From assembly GCA_029053015.1 (NCBI GenBank), contig JAIDHX010000008.1:1-59589 (forward strand): 59,589 bases of DNA, given 5' to 3'. Position numbers and translations under genes: made by a program. Origin of the DNA: Lachnospiraceae bacterium. GTDB lineage: Bacteria; Bacillota; Clostridia; Lachnospirales; Lachnospiraceae. Under the pieces are notes generated by a model that saw nothing but the letters and a program-made list of their open reading frames with translations, made no database searches and had not been told where the DNA came from. Positions 33,486-42,210 of the stretch are shown piece after piece. Numbering within the stretch: the stretch's first letter is position 1; each line of letters opens with the position of its first letter.

Positions 33486-35823
33486 GATTTTACGAAATAA
33501 ACAAAAGCGAAAAACAAAACTGCAACCGCAGATATTATTGTCAGAAGGTATTATATTATCCGGTGATTTTTGCGAACAGCGCGAAAAAAGGTGGACAGAT
33601 TATTTTGTGCGTGTCCTGTCTTTGTTTGCAATTGTCACGGGCAGTCTCGGCGGAATGTTGTCCGCTTTTGATATTACTTATGAAAAGTGGGTATTTTTCA
33701 TGGCAGCGCTTATCGCCTCCCTTTACTGTGCCTCATTGTATTTTGCTACATGGTGGGAAAATATCGGCTATGTCCTGGCTTTCCTCTTTGTGTTAAATGC
33801 CGGATTGGGACTCCGGACATACATCAGCAGTGGATTTTATGGCATTTTAAATGATATTTCTGTTGCTGCCGCAGAATTTTTCGGCTCAAACGCGCAGATA
33901 AGTTATCCCGAACAGGTTGCAAACCATTCCCTTGCCATCTCCGTTGCCATGTGCTATTTTGCCCTGATTAGCTGTATCTTTACAAACGGACTGATTTCCC
34001 GCAAAATGCACTGCCTGCGTGTGACTGCTATTTCTGTTCTCTTTCTGCTTGTACCGATTTATCTGGAGCAGGAGCCTTCGGGCGGCTATGTCATTTTACT
34101 GGCTGTTGGAATCCTCACAGTATATATTCTTAGACAAAACCATTATTCCTGTCGGTCCCAAAAGGAAAAAGCATGTCAGAAAGCCGCCAAAAAGCATGTA
34201 TTCCCGGGAAGCTATTCCGGCAGAGCCGCTATGGGAACACTTTTTGCGGTTGCCCTTTTATGCACTGTTGTGATTGGAATTGCAGGGCTGCTTATCCCCA
34301 AAAACTCTTTTATGACAGCAGACAAAAGAAGTAATTTTAAGATTCAGACAATGGATACAATGGAAAATTTGTATCTCTTAGGCATGATGGGATTGATTAA
34401 CATCTATCCGACAACCGGCGGGCTTGTGAACGGGCGGCTCGGCGGCGTCAACTCTGTCCGGCTGGACTATGAGACAGACTTGACTTTGGAGTTTGTGCCC
34501 TATACTTATGATAGGATTTATCTGAAAACATTTGTCGGCGCAGAATATCTTCCTTATCAAAATCAATGGGCAAGGAAAACTTTGGACCAGGGCTGGTCCG
34601 CCGAAACAGCGTACCGTCTGCAAACGGCATATCTTTCCGGAGAGGACGGCTATGCCAGAGGCGTCATGACTGTCAAAAATGTTGCAGCAATGACGGGAAT
34701 TTATCAGCCATATTACTCTCAGGACGTTGCGGAAATACGTCCGGGCATGCAGCATGATTATGTCTTTTTTCCGCTGCTCACATCACAACCGGACAATAAT
34801 GACCTGATACCTGTTGACAGTCTATGGCTTGAAATCCCGGAGCAAAATAGGGAAGTTGTTGCTGATTTTTGTAACGAAGCCGGTCTTTCCGGTTCGAGAG
34901 ACGAAATCATAGACAAACTCCGTAATTACTTCCAGGACAATTTTCCATACACATTAAGTCCCGGAATGACACCGCGCAGTAAGGATTTCGTTAATTATTT
35001 TCTGACAGAAAAGCGAAAGGGTTACTGCGCCCACTATGCCAGCGCTGCCACACTGATTCTGCGATATATGGGAATTCCTGCGCGCTACGTGGAGGGATAT
35101 GCGGTCGATGCCATAACAATTGCAGAGGATGGCAGGCTCACAGAAAAAGATGTTTCCGACTATTATGATGGCGTGTCCCTGCTCTCACAGAGCGCTGTCA
35201 TATCCTATGATGCCACCGACGGAGACGCCCATGCATGGGTGGAAGTTTATGACCAAAACTTAGGCTGGTATCCGGTGGAATTCACCCCCTACCGGACAGA
35301 AGAAGATAGAAATCAGGGCAGTATCTGGGACATGTTCCTGCGGCTTTTTCAAACGAATCCGAATGGCACCGGCTCTGACAATGCAATAGGAGCTGCACAG
35401 AATCATATTGACATTGCAGCCGCTTTTCGCATATTAGGTTTTGGCTTTGCCATTAGTCTTGGTATCCTGATAATGGCTGTACCGGTAAGACTTCTAATCA
35501 GAAAATGCATATGGCTCTACCGTTACCGCCATGCTGACCGCAGTGAGAAGCTGCTGATGCATTACAGAAACAGGATTCGCAAAATATATAAAAAAAGCGG
35601 CCGAAACAGAGAGCTAAGAGAAGAATTTGCGAAAACCAAAAACTTTGAAGAACAGGTTTCCTGGCTTGCCAAATGTGGGTTCCTTCCATTAGGGGCAGAA
35701 ACAAAGACAGAAATAAAAACGGCCTCACTGGAACGCCTGATTCAAACATTAAATGAAGCCGCCTATTCGCTAAAAGAGATTTCCGGCGAAGCGTTCGACG
35801 CTGCTATGAATATGATACATTAA
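33478..35823 (+). CDS. Transglutaminase-like membrane protein (TgpA type)
   Basis: 781 residues. Six membrane helices lie within the first 280 residues, followed by an extracytoplasmic domain with the transglutaminase/protease core: C517 (KGYCAHYASAATLILR), H585 (GDAHAWVEVYD) and the Asp/Glu-bearing strand LGWYPVEFTPY about 15 residues on. A seventh helix (ILGFGFAISLGILIMAVPV, about 645) and a basic cytoplasmic tail complete the TgpA layout. It should act on cell-surface proteins or peptides and is the third member of the MoxR-DUF58-transglutaminase set. Confidence 0.92.
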   Translation: MARILRNKQKRKTKLQPQILLSEGIILSGDFCEQREKRWTDYFVRVLSLFAIVTGSLGGMLSAFDITYEKWVFFMAALIASLYCASLYFATWWENIGYVLAFLFVLNAGLGLRTYISSGFYGILNDISVAAAEFFGSNAQISYPEQVANHSLAISVAMCYFALISCIFTNGLISRKMHCLRVTAISVLFLLVPIYLEQEPSGGYVILLAVGILTVYILRQNHYSCRSQKEKACQKAAKKHVFPGSYSGRAAMGTLFAVALLCTVVIGIAGLLIPKNSFMTADKRSNFKIQTMDTMENLYLLGMMGLINIYPTTGGLVNGRLGGVNSVRLDYETDLTLEFVPYTYDRIYLKTFVGAEYLPYQNQWARKTLDQGWSAETAYRLQTAYLSGEDGYARGVMTVKNVAAMTGIYQPYYSQDVAEIRPGMQHDYVFFPLLTSQPDNNDLIPVDSLWLEIPEQNREVVADFCNEAGLSGSRDEIIDKLRNYFQDNFPYTLSPGMTPRSKDFVNYFLTEKRKGYCAHYASAATLILRYMGIPARYVEGYAVDAITIAEDGRLTEKDVSDYYDGVSLLSQSAVISYDATDGDAHAWVEVYDQNLGWYPVEFTPYRTEEDRNQGSIWDMFLRLFQTNPNGTGSDNAIGAAQNHIDIAAAFRILGFGFAISLGILIMAVPVRLLIRKCIWLYRYRHADRSEKLLMHYRNRIRKIYKKSGRNRELREEFAKTKNFEEQVSWLAKCGFLPLGAETKTEIKTASLERLIQTLNEAAYSLKEISGEAFDAAMNMIH

Positions 35824-35864
35824 ATTCATGGCTTCCGCAGCAGCATACCCCGGACACAAGATGC

Positions 35865-35924
35865 TGTGCCGCCTGCACAATCTGTTGGTCGGCCGTATGA
35901 ATAAAAGACAATGTTTCCCTTGCC
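35865..35924 (-). pseudogene. Tiny remnant of an AraC-family gene
   Basis: The 28 bases at 35865-35892 are identical to 38924-38951, inside the AraC gene at 38640-39476, with GTATGAAT matching beyond two mismatches. The next bases, AAAAGACAATGTTT plus CTTGC, match that gene again around 39208-39229. So about 250 bases are deleted between the two parts. On the minus strand the pieces read HTADQQIVQAAQ and GKGNIVF in different frames, so no protein is possible. Confidence 0.75.
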
Positions 35925-35931
35925 ATTTAGC

Positions 35932-35965
35932 AAAAGCCCGCAAACGTCAGTTGCGGGCTTTTTGC
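35932..35965 (+). terminator. Terminator after the MoxR-DUF58-transglutaminase operon
   Basis: AAAAGCCCGCAA, loop ACGTCAG, TTGCGGGCTTTTT. It shares its arm AAAGCCCG with the terminators at 16711 and 26569. Confidence 0.88.
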
Positions 35966-35987
35966 AAGATAAAAAGAGAAATACTGC

Positions 35988-36035
35988 TTGACAAGGGAGT
36001 TATACGCCTGTATAATTGATTATACGGACGTATAA
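35988..36035 (+). promoter_or_regulatory. BlaI-type promoter with two tandem operators
   Basis: TTGACA (35988-35993), 17 bases, TATAAT (36011-36016). Two dyads TTATAC-N4-GTATAA lie at 36000-36015 and 36020-36035, their centres 20 bases (two helical turns) apart. The first overlaps the -10 box and the second covers the start site. This fits repression by the BlaI-type protein encoded 15 bases further on. Confidence 0.85.
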
Positions 36036-36050
36036 CGGGAGGCACATTAT

Positions 36051-36440
36051 ATGAGTAACGATATAAAAAAACTGGGTGAAGCAGAACTGGAAATCATGCA
36101 GGTAATCTGGAACAGTGGAAATCCAGTCACTTCAAATTATATCTTAAAAGAATTGCAGGGGAGAAGAAAGTGGCAGCTTTCTACCTTGATGACTTCGTTG
36201 GCACGGCTGTCTGATAAAGGATTTGTCAGTTGTGACCGCTCAACGGGAAGTAATCTTTATACCCCGGTTATTTCGGAAAATGAATATAAAGCCGGAGCGA
36301 GCAGGCATTTTCTTGAAAAGCTGTATAACAATTCAATACAGAATATGGTAGCCACACTGTATAGCAATAAAGCAATCAAGGATTCTGATATTGAAGAACT
36401 TAGAAATTTTCTGGATAAACTGGAGGATGAGCAGGAATGA
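36051..36440 (+). CDS. BlaI/MecI family repressor
   Basis: 129 residues: winged helix with LGEAELEIMQVIWNSGNPVT (7-26), the recognition region KWQLSTLMTSLARLSDKGFV, and a C-terminal dimerisation helix (HFLEKLYNNS to ELRNFLDKLEDE). It should bind the two operators upstream and be cleaved or released on signalling by the M56 protein encoded next, whose start overlaps its end by four bases. GGGAGG ribosome site. Confidence 0.93.
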   Translation: MSNDIKKLGEAELEIMQVIWNSGNPVTSNYILKELQGRRKWQLSTLMTSLARLSDKGFVSCDRSTGSNLYTPVISENEYKAGASRHFLEKLYNNSIQNMVATLYSNKAIKDSDIEELRNFLDKLEDEQE

Positions 36441-38146
36441 CAAATGTGTTTCTTTCTTTTTTGGAGATTTCAATACCAATCAGCTTAATTATCGTTGTAT
36501 TGCTCCTGCTTACTCCATTTCTAAATAAGCGGTATGCCGCAAAGTGGAAATACTGGATATGGATAGTGCTGGCATTGCGGCTGCTCATACCTTTTGGTGG
36601 GAATGTCGGGCAGTCTGTTGCGGATTTACAGCCGCAAAGGGAAACGCTGACATCATCTGAATCTGAAAAAACACCTCCGGATGCGCTGGCTGACGGGACA
36701 GCCCGCGGGCGGGTTATTGTTGAGATTCCGGCACAAATGACTGCTCCAATTGTGATACAGCCTGAAAAAGCGGGCGGCAATATTTCCATGTTGAATATAA
36801 TAGTTTTGGTCTGGATGCTTGGCAGCCTGCTTTTTATATCTGTGCATCTGGTCAGCTATTTTCACTATAAGCATCAGATTCTTAAAAAAGGAAAAATTGT
36901 AAAGGATAATGATGTTTTACTCCTGCTGCTGAAGTTGAAACGCGAATTGCATATAAACTGCACAGTATCTGTCATAGAGTATCAGGAAGCTGCCAGCCCC
37001 CTGCTGATAGGTTTTTTTAATCATATTTTAGTTCTGCCAAATGAACAATATAATTCGGAAGAGCTGTTTTTTATTTTGAAACATGAGCTGGTTCACTTAA
37101 AACGGGGAGATATATATCTTAAACTGCTTTTTGCAGTGGCTAATGCAGTACACTGGTTTAATCCGCTGATCTGGATTATGCAAAAGGAAGCTGCTGTCGA
37201 TATGGAATTGTCCTGTGATGAGAGAGTTACACAGGGGACTGATTATGCAACGAGAAAAGCATATACGGAAACCTTGTTATCTACGCTTCATAAGCAAAGC
37301 ATAAAGAAGACGGTTCTATCAACGGGGTTCTATGGAGGAAAACAGATTATGAAAAAACGTTTTAAAAACATTTTGGCAAAAAAAGGAAAGAAGAACGGAG
37401 TAACTGTGCTGATTTGTATAATTGTGTTAGCAGTTAGTATGGGAACATTGGTGGGCTGTTCAATCTTGAAAGAGAACACGGAAGATGGCGCTGGCTCGTT
37501 GGGAACAGAGGATTTCGATGCAAAAGATATGCAGGCTGAAAATAGTCAAACAGATGAACCTATACCGGAATCTGACAGAATGCAGGTTTTTACACTAGAG
37601 GAAATGACGGTTACACCGGAAATTGCAGAATATGATTTTGAAAGCGCCTGTGAAAAGGGCGAAGTTCGTCAGATGCGCGGTATGTTGCCGGGAATGGGTG
37701 AGGGTACATGGTATACCATAGCGATAGATGGTGTGGAGTATTACTATGCGAGATATGATGATTTCCCTGATAAGACGGAATTGTTTGAATATGCCATAGT
37801 TAGTGGAGGATATTCATTGGCAAATGGCATATCCGTAGGAATGACGAAAAGTGAGTTGCTGGAACGCTATCCCAATATGCGGATAGAGGATACGGAAGGG
37901 AATGTTATTGATGGTATAGGAGAATGGACATGGTGGAATCATACAGCGTATCCCCGAAGCCTCATGGGTATGGATGAAGAGTGGGATTATGACGGGGCAG
38001 AGTATTATTACTGGGACAGTCAGTTTGATTATATTATGATTGCAGATATAGAGCAGGAACCGGATACCCTGCCGCTTTCTGTGGCGTTGATGATGAAGGA
38101 TGATGTGGTTGCGGCGATTACTTTTTATTATCCTACGGCAAATTAG
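36437..38146 (+). CDS. BlaR1/MecR1-like M56 metallopeptidase sensor
   Basis: 569 residues. Membrane helices at about 5-25, 32-52 and 115-138, then the M56 peptidase loop with H216-E217-x2-H220 (KHELVHLKRGDIY) and the downstream NPLIWIMQKEA and ELSCDERV zinc ligand region. A further helix near 325-342 ends in GTLVGCS. The extracellular C-terminus (about 230 residues) is not a penicillin-binding domain; it has YYYARYDDFPDK, a SmpA-like segment (ANGISVGMTKSELLERYPNM) and an acidic beta-rich end. Sensing of something other than beta-lactams is therefore likely. Partner of the BlaI-like repressor. Confidence 0.9.
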   Translation: MTNVFLSFLEISIPISLIIVVLLLLTPFLNKRYAAKWKYWIWIVLALRLLIPFGGNVGQSVADLQPQRETLTSSESEKTPPDALADGTARGRVIVEIPAQMTAPIVIQPEKAGGNISMLNIIVLVWMLGSLLFISVHLVSYFHYKHQILKKGKIVKDNDVLLLLLKLKRELHINCTVSVIEYQEAASPLLIGFFNHILVLPNEQYNSEELFFILKHELVHLKRGDIYLKLLFAVANAVHWFNPLIWIMQKEAAVDMELSCDERVTQGTDYATRKAYTETLLSTLHKQSIKKTVLSTGFYGGKQIMKKRFKNILAKKGKKNGVTVLICIIVLAVSMGTLVGCSILKENTEDGAGSLGTEDFDAKDMQAENSQTDEPIPESDRMQVFTLEEMTVTPEIAEYDFESACEKGEVRQMRGMLPGMGEGTWYTIAIDGVEYYYARYDDFPDKTELFEYAIVSGGYSLANGISVGMTKSELLERYPNMRIEDTEGNVIDGIGEWTWWNHTAYPRSLMGMDEEWDYDGAEYYYWDSQFDYIMIADIEQEPDTLPLSVALMMKDDVVAAITFYYPTAN

Positions 38147-38200
38147 CAGCAAGTAAGGAAGGAGATTAGCGCGAAAATGTGTGCAGAAATGAGGAATCTT

Positions 38201-38611
38201 ATGGACATAGAAATAACAGATTTATCCGAGAGCCAGGTTGAGGATCTTGAGAATGCGCTGGACGCTTATGATAAAAATTATATCACCTACAAAATAGACG
38301 GAAGTATTTCGATTGGGATATTGCATGAGGGAACCGTGGTGGCAGGGCTGGATGCCTGTATGACGGCATTTAAGATTCTGTATGTTTCCACGGTTTATGT
38401 GGATGAAAAATACCGGAGAAAGGGATACGGGAAAGCGCTGATTGAGGAAATGGAAAAAAGGGCGAAGGCGCTTGGGGCAAATACAATCCGGCTGGATACA
38501 TTCAGCTGGCAGGGAAAGGAATTTTATCGGGCGATGCATTATGAGCAGGTAGGTTATTATAAAAATGATACCGACAATTATGAAGAATATTTTTTCATGA
38601 AAAGGCTGTAA
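38201..38611 (+). CDS. GNAT family N-acetyltransferase
   Basis: 136 residues from ATG 38201, preferred because GAGG stands six bases upstream; ATG 38177 is possible. The acetyl-CoA binding site is VYVDEKYRRKGYGKALIEEM (about 67-86), the Q/RxxGxG/A motif, and C-terminal HYEQVGYYKND is the usual last strand. Cytoplasmic acetyl transfer to an unidentified amine. It follows the BlaR1-like gene by about 50 bases and may be its regulated target. Confidence 0.9.
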   Translation: MDIEITDLSESQVEDLENALDAYDKNYITYKIDGSISIGILHEGTVVAGLDACMTAFKILYVSTVYVDEKYRRKGYGKALIEEMEKRAKALGANTIRLDTFSWQGKEFYRAMHYEQVGYYKNDTDNYEEYFFMKRL

Positions 38612-38639
38612 AGTAGGTAGAGAATGGCGTGTCCTTCTA

Positions 38640-39476
38640 TCACTTCCTGTAGGCTCTTGGCGTAACGCCGTACCTTTTCTTAAAAGCGTCTTTAAAGTAG
38701 TTGCTGTCTGAAAAACCACAGCGGAGTGCGATTTCCGTAATGGAATCATCCGTGGTGATGAGTTCAAGCGCCGCATGCTGCAGCCGGATAAAAACAAGAT
38801 ATTCATGTACGCCGATGCCGGCAGCCTCTCTGAATTTCCGGCTTAAATAATTGGGGCTGTAGCCTGCGGCCTGTGCAATATCCGCCATGGTAATGGACTC
38901 CGGATAATGGCTGCTGATGAATTGTGCCGCCTGCACAATCTGTTGGTCGGTTGTATGAATATGGACAGGCATGTCTTGCGGGAACCGGCATTCCCGGCTG
39001 CAAAGTAAAAACAGCTCCTGCAATAATGTCTGAAGCATGAGAGAGGAACGTTTGTCACCGATTTTTTCCTCTTTTACCATGCGCAAAAGAAGCGCGGCAA
39101 TCTGTTCCCGATGTGCTTCCGGAACTTGAAAAATCCGCATTTCAGAAAAAAATTCTGTCTGCTGTGGGAGCAGTTGTTTTACGGATTCCCAGACGTCATC
39201 TTCACGAAAAAAGACAATGTTTCTCTTGCAGTCTCCGAAACTGTAACGTGTATAATGTAACACTTGCGGCGGAATCAGCATAAAATCGCCGCTATGCATA
39301 TCATGCATATTATTTTCTATAAAGAAACGGCAGGCGCCGCTTTCAATGTAAAAAAGCTCAAAATAAGGGTGGCAGTGATGAGAGGGCATTACATAACCGG
39401 CTTTTTTGACTTCCCCTTCCGCATAGATTCTGTCAATCATTTTTTCTGTTTGTCTTACGCTTCTGTTGTTTGTCAT
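38640..39476 (-). CDS. AraC family regulator with cupin domain
   Basis: 278 residues from ATG 39476 (GGAGG five bases before). N-terminal cupin (HHCHPYFELFYIESGACRFF, DFMLIPPQVLHYTRY) binds a sugar-like effector; C-terminal double helix-turn-helix has ITMADIAQAAGYSPNYLSRK and TEIALRCGFSDSNYFKDAFK and ends KRYGVTPRAYRK. It is divergent from the Gfo/Idh oxidoreductase gene at 39598 and probably controls it. A collapsed copy of part of this gene lies at 35865-35924. Confidence 0.92.
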   Translation of the reverse strand: MTNNRSVRQTEKMIDRIYAEGEVKKAGYVMPSHHCHPYFELFYIESGACRFFIENNMHDMHSGDFMLIPPQVLHYTRYSFGDCKRNIVFFREDDVWESVKQLLPQQTEFFSEMRIFQVPEAHREQIAALLLRMVKEEKIGDKRSSLMLQTLLQELFLLCSRECRFPQDMPVHIHTTDQQIVQAAQFISSHYPESITMADIAQAAGYSPNYLSRKFREAAGIGVHEYLVFIRLQHAALELITTDDSITEIALRCGFSDSNYFKDAFKKRYGVTPRAYRK

Positions 39477-39597
39477 GGCAGCCTCCGAATATTGTTGAAA
39501 AAACAGTATTTTGAGGCAATTGTATTCCATAATCAGTAGAAAATCAAGAAAAATTATTGTAAATTCTTATTAGTTATAGATAAAGATGGGAGACCTG

Positions 39598-40755
39598 ATG
39601 ATGAAATTAAACATAGAGGAAAAAGGGAAGCCTGTCCGTTGTGCCATTATTGGAATCGGTTCGATGGGGAAAAAATACGCATCCAAGATTGGAAGCGGAA
39701 AAATTGACGGTCTGACGCTGACTGCCGTATGCTGCAGGAGCGCGGAGAATGCCGCATGGGCCGCAGCCAATCTGGAGCCTTCCGTCGGGATTTACCGCAG
39801 CGAGGATATGCTGTATGAGGCTTCACAGTTATTTGATGCGGTACTTATCGTAACGCCGCACAAGCAGCATCCTGCAATGGCCGTTCGTGCCCTGCAGGCG
39901 GGAAAACATGTTATGTGTGATAAACCTGCCGGAATCACCACTGCGGATGCGCATATGATAAATGAAGCGGCAGGCCGCTTTGAAAAAGTATTTGCTATGA
40001 TGTGTCATCAGCGTACCTATGCACAATACAGGAAGATAAAAGAGCTTTTGGAAGAACAGGCCATCGGTCAGCTTACCCGCATAAGCCTTGAAAACAGCAA
40101 TTATTTCAGAACGCAGTACTACCATCATTCCGCAGGCTGGCGCAGCAGTTGGAACGGAGAGGGAGGAGGACTGCTGATTAATCAAGGGTATCATCTTCTG
40201 GACATGTGGCAGTATCTGTTTGGGCTTCCGCAGTCCGTTTACGCCGACATTCCCTTTGGGAAGTACAATGATTTTGCTGTGGATGATGAGGCAACATTGA
40301 TTATGGATTATCCCGGAAAAATGACGGGTCTCTTTGTTGTGTCAACGGGAGAGGGAAGCCGGACAGAACGGCTGGAAATCACGGGGACTGCGGGGAGAAT
40401 CTTACTTGACGGTCAGAAACTGCAGTTGACGCGCTTTGACTGTGATGTGAGGGAATATGCCAAAAAGGCGCAGGTCACTTCCAGACAGGAACTCCATGAA
40501 ACTGTGGAGGAATATCAATTCGGAACTCCTGAGCAGGCATATGAGACCATGTTGCAAAATTTTGCGGATGCCATACTGAAAGGGGAAGATTTGATAGCCC
40601 CGGGAACAGAAGGTGCAGATACACTTGAACTGGTCAATGCCGCGTATCTTTCTGCCTGGCAGGGAAAAAAGATTTTTTTGCCGGTAGACAGGGAGCAGTA
40701 TATTTCTGCCCTGCATGAGAAAGAGGAGAACGAGCGGAACGGGGAGAGCAAGTAA
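39598..40755 (+). CDS. Gfo/Idh/MocA family oxidoreductase
   Basis: 385 residues from ATG 39598 (GGGAG five bases upstream; ATG 39601 directly follows). Rossmann motif AIIGIGSMGKKYA near 16, VTPHKQHPAMAVRAL and GKHVMCDKPAGIT (the conserved EKP-type motif, here DKP) near 102, and WRSSWNGEGGGLLINQGYH with HLLDMWQY (catalytic Lys/Asp-His region) near 180. NAD(P)-dependent oxidation or reduction of a sugar, inositol or similar. Under likely control of the divergent AraC gene and followed without gap by a MATE exporter. Confidence 0.93.
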   Translation: MMKLNIEEKGKPVRCAIIGIGSMGKKYASKIGSGKIDGLTLTAVCCRSAENAAWAAANLEPSVGIYRSEDMLYEASQLFDAVLIVTPHKQHPAMAVRALQAGKHVMCDKPAGITTADAHMINEAAGRFEKVFAMMCHQRTYAQYRKIKELLEEQAIGQLTRISLENSNYFRTQYYHHSAGWRSSWNGEGGGLLINQGYHLLDMWQYLFGLPQSVYADIPFGKYNDFAVDDEATLIMDYPGKMTGLFVVSTGEGSRTERLEITGTAGRILLDGQKLQLTRFDCDVREYAKKAQVTSRQELHETVEEYQFGTPEQAYETMLQNFADAILKGEDLIAPGTEGADTLELVNAAYLSAWQGKKIFLPVDREQYISALHEKEENERNGESK

Positions 40756-42141
40756 ATGAACTTTCTGAAAAAAGAAACCAACAGAAGTCTGATATTAAAT
40801 GGAAATATGCTGCAGGCAGTGCTTTCTATCGCCGTACCGGTTGCGCTGAATTCCTTTTTGCAGACGATGTACAACCTGACGGATACTTACTGGCTTGGAA
40901 AAATCGGCACGGAACAGCTGGCGGCAATCAATCTGGTGACGCCTGTACAGAATATCATTCTCAACTTCGGCACCGGTATTACAGTGGCCGGTTCGGTGCT
41001 CATAGCGCAATATATCGGGGCCGGCGATGACGAGAATGCGAAGGGCATGGCGAACCAGATTTTTACCTGTGCAATTCTTTTTGCGTTTACCTGTGCCGCT
41101 ATCTGTTTTTTTGTAACCCCCGCCATTGTGGGGTGGCTTGGCGCCGACGGCAATACATATGATTATGGAAATATATACCTTCGCATTGTTGTGCTTGATA
41201 TGCCGCTTTTGTATACAATAAATATATACAATGCCATCCATCAGGCGCAAGGAGATACCGTGCGCCCGATGCTGCTCAATTTTTTGGGAATTGTCATAAA
41301 TATGATTCTGGACCCGCTTTTCATGCTTGTTCTGGACTTAAATATTATGGGGGCTGCACTTGCCACTTTGGCGGCAAAACTTCCCTCAGCAATTATAGCA
41401 TTTTATGCGTTGACAAGACCTTCCCGGACAATCCATATTGACCTCAGGCATCTGAAATTTGAAAAAGAAAAGCTGATGGACATCTTAAAAGTCGGTCTCC
41501 CCACTGCAATAGGCGGTTCTACCATGCAGCTTGGCTTCCTGCTGATGAGTAAAAATGTCTACAAATATGGTACGGAGGCAATGGCGGCATATGGTATCGG
41601 AAACAAAGTGAACAGTCTCATCACACTTCCCACAAACGGGATTGGTTCTGCGGTTGCCACGATTGTCGGGCAGAATGTGGGGGCCGAGCAGTATGACAGG
41701 GCAGAAAAGGGTTACAAACTTGCCAGAAATATCAGTATTCTTTTTCTGCTTGTGGGCGGCATGATTTTGTCTTTTGCTCCCATTTCAAAAGCGATTGTAG
41801 GTATCTTTTCGGATGATGACGTCGTTGTTGCGATGGCGGCTGATTTCCTGAGTATAATGGCGTTTTGGTGCTGGACAAATGGAATCTATAATTCCTCCAT
41901 CGGACTCTTTCAGGGGACAGGACATACAGAAGTTACGATGCTTGTGGATATATCCCGCCTCTGGGTGTTCCGGTTTCTGACACTCTTTCTTTTTGAAACG
42001 GTATTTCATATGGCTGAGCGCAGTATATGGTACAGCGTGGTGGTCAGCAACGGCATATCAGCGGCAGTATTGTATGTGCTTTACCGTATGCGTATCTGGC
42101 GCAAACCGGGTATGCAGAAAAAGAAGCACACTGGTAATTAA
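40756..42141 (+). CDS. MATE family efflux transporter
   Basis: 461 residues with twelve membrane helices in two related halves. First half: AVPVALNSFLQTMYNLTDTY with WLGKIGTEQLAAINL; second half: GLPTAIGGSTMQLGFLLMSK and GIGNKVNSLITLPTNGIGSA. This is the NorM/DinF-type Na+ or H+ antiport exporter fold. The ATG follows the oxidoreductase stop directly, so the two are translationally coupled, an uncommon pairing that may mean export of the oxidoreductase product or coincidence of operon fusion. Confidence 0.93.
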   Translation: MNFLKKETNRSLILNGNMLQAVLSIAVPVALNSFLQTMYNLTDTYWLGKIGTEQLAAINLVTPVQNIILNFGTGITVAGSVLIAQYIGAGDDENAKGMANQIFTCAILFAFTCAAICFFVTPAIVGWLGADGNTYDYGNIYLRIVVLDMPLLYTINIYNAIHQAQGDTVRPMLLNFLGIVINMILDPLFMLVLDLNIMGAALATLAAKLPSAIIAFYALTRPSRTIHIDLRHLKFEKEKLMDILKVGLPTAIGGSTMQLGFLLMSKNVYKYGTEAMAAYGIGNKVNSLITLPTNGIGSAVATIVGQNVGAEQYDRAEKGYKLARNISILFLLVGGMILSFAPISKAIVGIFSDDDVVVAMAADFLSIMAFWCWTNGIYNSSIGLFQGTGHTEVTMLVDISRLWVFRFLTLFLFETVFHMAERSIWYSVVVSNGISAAVLYVLYRMRIWRKPGMQKKKHTGN

Positions 42142-42210
42142 AAAAGAGATTGCGGAAGCTTGGACGGCGATGTTATATTGTTTATAGTACAAACATGTGG
42201 AGGTATGGTC

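Noticed and set aside
35828..36019. 63-codon plus-strand frame after the transglutaminase gene
   Set aside because: It runs through an AraC remnant in antisense, a terminator and the BlaI promoter.
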